This document shows, in pieces, positions 61,416 through 64,000 of a DNA stretch of 64,000 bases. The notes under the pieces were generated by a model. The model saw nothing but the letters and a program-made list of their open reading frames with translations. It was not told where the DNA came from and did no database searches. The translations under genes were made by a program, and so were the position numbers. The stretch is from Curtobacterium flaccumfaciens (GTDB lineage Bacteria > Actinomycetota > Actinomycetes > Actinomycetales > Microbacteriaceae), in contig NZ_JABMCF010000037.1 of NCBI RefSeq assembly GCF_013359815.1, positions 111,249 to 175,248 of the forward strand. Direction: 5' to 3'. Each line of letters opens with the position of its first letter. Within the stretch, counting starts at the first letter, position 1.

Positions 61416-62318
61416 GTGGCAACCCGGTATCGCGTCTTCTCCGTCCGTGTGGCCGCCGTCACGTCGCTCACCCCGAACTTCGTCCGGGTGACGCTGACGG
61501 GCGACGCGCTCGCCGACTTCTCCTCGGTCGGTCTCGACCAGCGGATCAAGATCGTGCTGCCCCTGCCCGGCATCGGCTTCTCCGAACTGCCGGAGGACGA
61601 GGACTGGTACACCGCCTGGCGCGCGCTGCCGGACGACGCCCGCAACCCGCTCCGCACGTACACGGTCCGCTCGTTCCGGCCGGACGCCCGCGAACTCGAC
61701 ATCGACTTCGTCGCGCACGGCGACACCGGTCCGGCGTCGCGCTGGGTGTCGGCCTGCCGCGTCGGTGACGAGCTGCGCATCGTCGGGCCGCGGGTTCCCG
61801 AGTCGCCGGAGGACCTGCCGACCGGGGCGGCCGAGTTCGCTCCCGGGCACGCGAACCGGATCCTGCTCGCCGGGGACGAGACGGCTGCACCGGCCATCTG
61901 CGCCATCCTCGAAGCCCTCGACGTCTCGACCGTCGGCCACGTCTTCATCGAGGTGCCCACCGACGCCGACCGGCTGCCGGTCACCGCGCCGGCCGGGGTC
62001 GAGGTCCGCTGGATCGCCCGGAACGGCGCCACCCACGGGGTCCGGATGACCGACCAGGTGCACGCCTGGGCCTCCACCGTCGCGCCGTCGTCCGCCGCCG
62101 CGTGCGAGCCGGCCGCCGAGCTCACCGACGTCGACGTCGACGAGCAGGTGCTGTGGGACGTGCCCGCGCCCGTCGACGAGCGCCCCGTCTACGCGTGGAT
62201 CGCGGGCGAGGCCGGCTGCGTCAAGGAACTCCGCCGCCACCTGGTGCGCGGCGTCGGCATCGACCGCAAGCAGGTCGCGTTCATGGGCTACTGGCGGCAC
62301 GGCAAGGCCGAGCACTGA
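61416..62318 (+). CDS. Siderophore-interacting protein (ferric-siderophore reductase, ViuB-like)
   Basis: This 300-residue FAD enzyme reduces ferric iron from a siderophore in the cytoplasm. It has an FAD-binding barrel (about 1-125, NPLRTYTVRSFR with R-x-Y-S/T), a NAD(P)H-binding domain (LLAGDETAAPAICAILEAL), and the C-terminal motif VAFMGYWRHGKAEH of the SIP family. The GTG start at 61416 is fixed by the promoter and iron box just upstream. Its stop overlaps the ATG of the ATPase gene by one base (TGATG). Confidence 0.94.
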   Translation: MATRYRVFSVRVAAVTSLTPNFVRVTLTGDALADFSSVGLDQRIKIVLPLPGIGFSELPEDEDWYTAWRALPDDARNPLRTYTVRSFRPDARELDIDFVAHGDTGPASRWVSACRVGDELRIVGPRVPESPEDLPTGAAEFAPGHANRILLAGDETAAPAICAILEALDVSTVGHVFIEVPTDADRLPVTAPAGVEVRWIARNGATHGVRMTDQVHAWASTVAPSSAAACEPAAELTDVDVDEQVLWDVPAPVDERPVYAWIAGEAGCVKELRRHLVRGVGIDRKQVAFMGYWRHGKAEH

Positions 62319-63136
62319 TGCCGACCGCGGGCACCGCGCTCGGTCCGGTCCCGACCACCGCGCTGGGGGCCCGTGGGCTGACCCTGGCGTACGACGACCG
62401 GGTCGTGGTGGACACGCTCGACGTCGACATCCCCGACGGCGAACTCACGGTCATCGTCGGGCCCAATGCCTGCGGCAAGTCGACGCTCCTGAAGTCCTTC
62501 GCCCGCACCCTGAAGCCGCGCGCCGGCAGGGTCTTCCTCGACGGGGCGCCGATCGACTCGTACCGCCCGAAGGCCGTCGCCCGGCGGGTCGGCATGCTCC
62601 CGCAGACCCCGATCGCCCCCGACGGCATCACCGTGCGTGACCTGGTGTCCCGGGGCCGGTTCCCGCACCAGGACCTGCTGCACCCGTCGTCCGGCTCCGA
62701 CCGGCAGGCGGTGCAGGCTGCACTCGAGCAGACGTCGACGGTGGAACTGGCGGAGCGGAGCGTCGACGAGCTCTCCGGCGGGCAGCGGCAGCGGGTGTGG
62801 ATCGCGATGGTGCTCGCGCAGCAGACCGACATCGTGCTGCTCGACGAGCCGACGACGTTCCTCGACATCGCGCACCAGTACGACGTGCTCGAACTGGCCT
62901 CCACGCTGCACGCGGCCGGTCGCACGGTCGTCGCGGTGCTGCACGACCTGAACCAGGCTGCGCGCTACGCCACCCACGTCATCGCGATGCGCGACGGGGC
63001 GATCGTCTCGGCGGGGAAGCCGTCGTCGGTGCTCACCGCGGACCTCGTCGAGGACGTCTTCGGCCTGCCGTGCGTCGTCGTCCCCGATCCCGAGACCGGC
63101 ACGCCCCTCGTGGTGCCGCGGCGGCGCGCGGCCTGA
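62318..63136 (+). CDS. Iron-siderophore-type ABC transporter ATP-binding protein (FecE/FepC-like)
   Basis: The 272-residue ATPase has Walker A GPNACGKST (about 45-53), GMLPQTPIAPDGITVRDLVS, signature LSGGQRQRVWIAMVLA, Walker B VLLDEPTTFLDI and HDLNQAARYATHVIAM, all typical of FecCD-associated iron-siderophore importers. It is coupled to the reductase gene, but no permease or binding protein follows within the window; only tandem repeats do. The partner permeases must be elsewhere, or beyond the array. Confidence 0.93.
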   Translation: MPTAGTALGPVPTTALGARGLTLAYDDRVVVDTLDVDIPDGELTVIVGPNACGKSTLLKSFARTLKPRAGRVFLDGAPIDSYRPKAVARRVGMLPQTPIAPDGITVRDLVSRGRFPHQDLLHPSSGSDRQAVQAALEQTSTVELAERSVDELSGGQRQRVWIAMVLAQQTDIVLLDEPTTFLDIAHQYDVLELASTLHAAGRTVVAVLHDLNQAARYATHVIAMRDGAIVSAGKPSSVLTADLVEDVFGLPCVVVPDPETGTPLVVPRRRAA

Positions 63137-63270
63137 CGCGCGGGCCGGCTGGCGCCGGGCCGGGCCGAGGTCGCACGATCTGCCGCCTGCCCGGCGTCGG
63201 GACGACGGTTCGCGCGACCGCGGCGACGTGGACGCGGCGTGTCGCGCGACTTCGGTTACGTGCCGTCGCC
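63137..63270. other. Spacer between the iron ABC ATPase and the tandem array
   Basis: About 130 bp of very GC-rich DNA with no supported gene or hairpin of the described families. The stretch CGCGACTTCGGTTACGTGCC near 63245-63264 precedes the first repeat unit without resembling it. Confidence 0.4.
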
Positions 63271-64000
63271 GAGTGGTCGCGACTCGTCGTCGGAGGGGCG
63301 CCGAGTGGTCACGGACTGTCGGTTGGCGGCGCCGCAGGCGACGGTCTGCGACCGCTCGCCGCGGGGTAGGCGGGGTGTTGCGACCGGCGGGCGGGTGGGG
63401 TCGGGTGGGGCGCAGCGGCCTGGAGGGCCGGGGCGGCGCCGCCACGCGCCTCCAGGCCGTCGACCGCTCGCGTCCCGTCGCCTGGCCGGCCCACCGCCGA
63501 GTGGTCGCGACTCGTCGTCGGAGGGGTGCCGAGTGGTCACGAACTGTCGGCTGGCGGCGCCGCAGGCGACGGTCTGCGACCGCCCGCCGCGGGGTAGGCG
63601 TGGTGTTGCGACCGGCGGGCGGGCGCGGTGGGCGTGGGGCGCGGCGGCCTGGAGGCTCGGGGCGGCGCCGGCACGCGCCTCCAGGCCGTCGACCGGTCGC
63701 GTCCCGTCGCCTGGCCGCGCGCCGCCGAGTGGTGGCGACTCGTCGTAGGAGGGGTGCCGAGGGGTCACGGACTGTCGGCTGGCGGGGCCGCAGGCGACGG
63801 TCTGCGACGGGCCGGCGCGGGGTAGGCGTGGTGTTGCGACCGGCGGGCGGGCGCGGTGGGCGTGGGGCGCTGCGGCCTGGAGGCTAGGGGCGGCGCCGGC
63901 ACGCGCCTCCAGGCCGTCGACCGGTCGCGTCCCGTCGCCTGGCCGCGCGCCGCCGAGTGGTCACGACTCGTCGTGGGCAGGGCGCCGAGAGGTCACGGGC
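63271..64000. repeat. Tandem array of 228-bp units continuing past the window edge
   Basis: Units begin with GAGTGGTC or GAGTGGTG at 63271, 63499, 63727 and 63955, giving an exact 228-bp period and at least 3.2 copies. Each unit has GAGTGGTCGCGACTCGTCGT, then a GAGTGGTCACGAACTGTCGG-like repeat 32 bp later, then a GGTCTGCGAC segment, then a hairpin with GGCCTGGAGGC and GCGCCTCCAGGCC arms, then TCGCGTCCCGTCGCCTGGCC. Copies differ by scattered substitutions with no length change up to the window edge. Because 228 is divisible by three, long arginine-rich frames stay open through it; these are not taken as genes. Confidence 0.92.

Noticed and set aside
63228..63887. A 219-codon repetitive protein frame at the right end
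   Set aside because: The 228-bp period is divisible by three, so frames stay open by arithmetic. The composition (Arg, Gly, Val) is that of GC-rich non-coding DNA and no start site is convincing.
63271..64000. CRISPR or rRNA-like repeat
   Set aside because: The 228-bp unit repeats end to end without unique spacers and has no rRNA or tRNA features.

Overview
This window is chromosomal DNA from a very GC-rich actinobacterium. Gene content and layout fit the family Microbacteriaceae, and a Curtobacterium-like organism is my best guess. That assignment is inference: the sequence contains no rRNA. Supporting signs are the divergent sigR-rsrA / aroA-rsgA-hisN block, the fused actinobacterial 2-oxoglutarate decarboxylase (Kgd/OdhA), a GuaB1-type IMP dehydrogenase relative, many GTG starts, ATGA-overlapping operons and a DtxR/IdeR-like iron box. 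I see no rRNA, tRNA, prophage, insertion sequence or CRISPR array. About 60 protein genes fill roughly 93% of the sequence.

Layout. 1-5.4 kb: a flavin monooxygenase coupled to an O-acetylhomoserine sulfhydrylase paralogue, an M50-like membrane protease and glmS. 5.7-10.6 kb: a large LuxR-type ATPase regulator divergent from a DHA2 drug-efflux pump. 10.6-16.6 kb: hisN, a YhgE/DUF3533-like exporter, rsgA and aroA, divergent from the redox-type sigma factor and its zinc anti-sigma factor. 16.6-18.7 kb: a SipW-type signal peptidase fused to a LamG domain, next to a TasA/camelysin-like secreted substrate. 19-27 kb: GNAT, kgd, guaB1 and two CNNM/CBS membrane proteins. 27-34.4 kb: an old-yellow-enzyme oxidoreductase, HAD phosphatase, NAD(P)HX dehydratase, YceI lipocalin-like protein, GT87 membrane protein, thiamine-binding-type protein, zinc ribbon and an MFS pump. 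34.5-37.8 kb: a sensor kinase, kinase-like membrane protein and response regulator operon. 37.9-40.7 kb: metY-metX for homocysteine synthesis. 41-45.6 kb: acyltransferase, SDR, phosphoribosyltransferase, S51 peptidase, ung and a GNAT. 45.8-48.8 kb: a gluconate locus (GntR regulator, GntP permease, GntK kinase) with a perfect 14-bp operator palindrome. 48.8-55 kb: CYP152 P450, L,D-transpeptidase, ABC-F, HIT protein and amidase. 55.3-61.35 kb: a six-gene oligopeptide-type ABC transport operon headed by an alpha/beta hydrolase. 61.4-63.1 kb: an iron-regulated siderophore-interacting reductase and an ABC ATPase.

The non-coding DNA is unusually structured. Convergent gene ends repeatedly carry one family of GC-rich palindromes (GGAGGC...GCCTCC). 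A second motif (GAGTGGTCACGAACTGTCGG) and a third family (AACGACAAGGTCGACGTCG-type) occur at other junctions. The right end is a 228-bp tandem repeat array (three full copies and the start of a fourth) whose unit combines the first two motifs. The most notable gene-level observations are the signal peptidase-LamG fusion with its probable substrate, the probable pseudokinase between a histidine kinase and its response regulator, the possible long isoform of the redox sigma factor, and two apparently leaderless promoters overlapped by operator-like repeats.
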